From Neobacillus sp. PS3-40 (lineage in GTDB: Bacteria > Bacillota > Bacilli > Bacillales > Cytobacillaceae), in assembly GCF_030915485.1 (NCBI RefSeq), contig NZ_CP133266.1, positions 2,108,001-2,172,000 of the forward strand: DNA of 64,000 bases, given 5' to 3'. A program made the translations under genes and the position numbers. The stretch's first letter is position 1, and the number at the start of each line of letters is the position of its first letter. Under the pieces are notes generated by a model. The model searched no databases. It was not told the DNA's origin and saw only the letters and a list, made by a program, of their open reading frames with translations. Shown piece after piece: positions 62,945-64,000 of the stretch.

Positions 62945-63823
62945 CTACACTTTTTCTCTAACATTTTTGCCAAACAGTCCTGCTGGGCGGAAGATTAAAA
63001 TAAGAATCAACACAACAAACGCCACGCCATCACGCCATAATGAATATCCAAGTGCACTTACAAGCGCCTCAATGACACCTAGTACTAATCCACCTGCCAT
63101 GGCACCTGGAATAATTCCAATACCACCTAGGACGGCTGCTACGAAAGCTTTAAGACCTGGAATAATCCCCATCAATGGTTCGATCTTTGTATAATACATT
63201 CCAAAAATAACTCCTGCTGCACCTGCTAGTGCTGAACCAATTGCAAATGTTGCAGAGATAGTATTATCAACATTAATGCCCATTAGTCTTGCAGCATCCA
63301 TATCATGAGAAACTGCACGCATCGCTTTTCCAATTTTCGTCTTATGGACAATAAACTGAAGTAAAACCATCAATAACACAGATATTCCTAATATAAACAG
63401 CGATTGGCTGTTAATTTCCGCTCCAAAGAATTTAATTACTTTTATTGGAATGACATCTCCCGGATATGCTTCTGGCTGTGCACCTCTAATATAGATTGTT
63501 CCATATTCAATTAATAATGACACACCAATAGCCGTAATAAGGGCTGCAATCCGCGTTGCATTCCGTAAAGGTTTGTAAGCAATTCGCTCGATGACTACTC
63601 CAAAAATGCCACAAGCCACCATAGAAATAATTAAAGCAAGGAAAAAATTTAGATGTAAAAAAGTAATAGAATAAAAGCCGATAAATGCTCCAACCATGAA
63701 GACATCTCCATGGGCAAAGTTAATTAATTTTACAATTCCATAAACCATGGTATAACCAAGGGCAATTAGTGCGTATATACTGCCAAGAGAAATCCCGTTG
63801 ATCAGCTGCTGTATAAACTCCAT
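62945..63823 (-). CDS. livH: branched-chain amino acid ABC permease LivH
   Basis: 292 residues, eight or so helices, with NGISLGSIYALIALGYTMVY and INFAHGDVFMVGAF. The ATG at 63823 (MEFIQQL) has AAAGGAGAG upstream; the ATG at 63871 lies in the loop of a hairpin and is rejected. The operon could carry amides, urea or other amino acids instead, as liv-type systems vary. Confidence 0.94.
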   Translation of the reverse strand: MEFIQQLINGISLGSIYALIALGYTMVYGIVKLINFAHGDVFMVGAFIGFYSITFLHLNFFLALIISMVACGIFGVVIERIAYKPLRNATRIAALITAIGVSLLIEYGTIYIRGAQPEAYPGDVIPIKVIKFFGAEINSQSLFILGISVLLMVLLQFIVHKTKIGKAMRAVSHDMDAARLMGINVDNTISATFAIGSALAGAAGVIFGMYYTKIEPLMGIIPGLKAFVAAVLGGIGIIPGAMAGGLVLGVIEALVSALGYSLWRDGVAFVVLILILIFRPAGLFGKNVREKV

Positions 63824-63857
63824 GTCACACTCTCCTTTAAAAGGACCTAATAAAATG

Positions 63858-63886
63858 GAATAGGGAGACATAAACTCTCCCTATTC
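63858..63886 (-). terminator. partial terminator between livJ and livH
   Basis: Perfect 11-bp stem GAATAGGGAGA / TCTCCCTATTC with a 7-base loop; the minus-strand tail CATTTTATT is imperfect. Such a leaky hairpin after the binding-protein gene would keep it in excess over the permeases. Confidence 0.75.
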
Positions 63887-63912
63887 ATTTACTACACTAT
63901 TTTTTGTTAAGA

Positions 63913-64000
63913 TTAAGGATTTACCTTTGTTTTAAATACTTGCTCGCCATCTTTGTATTCAAGGATAACAGCAGCTTTAATTGGGTCATGATTTTTATCA
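63913..64000 (-). CDS. livJ: ABC substrate-binding protein LivJ, C-terminal end
   Basis: Only the last 28 codons are inside the window: DKNHDPIKAAVILEYKDGEQ followed by VFKTKVNP and a TAA stop. NHDPIKAAVI is the typical C-terminal strand of LivJ-type binding proteins. It is the first gene of the liv operon, cut by the window edge. Confidence 0.85.
   Translation of the reverse strand, partial: DKNHDPIKAAVILEYKDGEQVFKTKVNP

Overview
The window is chromosomal DNA from an endospore-forming member of the Bacillaceae. It carries SASP genes of two types, gerQ, rsfA and pbpG, and its gene order closely follows the Bacillus subtilis pyrG-rpoE-ywj-argS-speEB-pbpG-ywh-ywg-ywf-pta-hemQ-gerQ-ywd stretch. 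The DNA is AT-rich, with strong Shine-Dalgarno sites and clear U-tailed terminators. A complete clade II nitrous oxide reductase cluster marks it as able to reduce N2O. A Neobacillus-like organism would fit, but that is inference.

Layout. 0-2.8 kb: pyrG, with a CTP-sensing attenuator leader, and rpoE. 2.9-13.7 kb: a seven-gene acyl-CoA catabolism operon read leftward (fadF, thiolase, 3-hydroxyacyl-CoA dehydrogenase, two acyl-CoA dehydrogenases, a TetR regulator, fused isobutyryl-CoA mutase icmF). It is driven from one promoter that has a FadR-type operator between its -35 and -10. 13.9-25.5 kb: clsB, uvsE, sspH, ywiB-argS, speE-speB, pbpG, ywhD, ywhC and ywhB. 25.6-27.4 kb: an IS1111-type insertion sequence sitting exactly inside a GC-rich dispersed repeat. 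Its 3' non-coding end can fold into two stem/internal-loop structures whose loops match the target and donor junctions, so it is a candidate bridge RNA. 28-36 kb: ywgA, ywfO, a DUF1450 gene, rsfA, lipL, pta (with a cre site), hemQ, gerQ, ywdK and ywdI. 36-42 kb: a molybdenum-cofactor operon (mobA, moeA, a moeA/substrate-binding-protein fusion, moaE, moaD, moeB). 42-44 kb: yojF-bshB2 (bacillithiol). 43.8-51.5 kb: a Crp/Fnr regulator divergent from nosC-Z-B-D-Y-F plus an unusual lipoprotein, with two Fnr-like boxes between them. 51.6-54.4 kb: an ABC exporter with a palindromic operator and its own TetR regulator. 54.5-60 kb: a 52-bp tandem array, a short gamma-type SASP, a Gly/Pro-rich repeat protein, a duplicated P-loop ATPase, ybaK and a B12/radical-SAM protein. 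60.5-64 kb: a branched-chain amino-acid type ABC transporter operon (livJ partial, livH, M, G, F).

Intergenic space is dominated by repeats. Family A is a ~80-145 bp element of three consecutive hairpins (eight copies plus a fragment, with compensatory changes in the stems). Family B is a ~170 bp element (one single copy and a head-to-tail triplet). Family C is a GC-rich ~130 bp palindromic element, one copy of which was the IS target. There are also two arrays with an exact 21-bp period and the 52-bp array. The most novel items are the IS1111 target/donor loop RNA, the covarying family A element, the 21-bp phased arrays, and the YtkA-like/SurA-like lipoprotein at the end of the nos operon.
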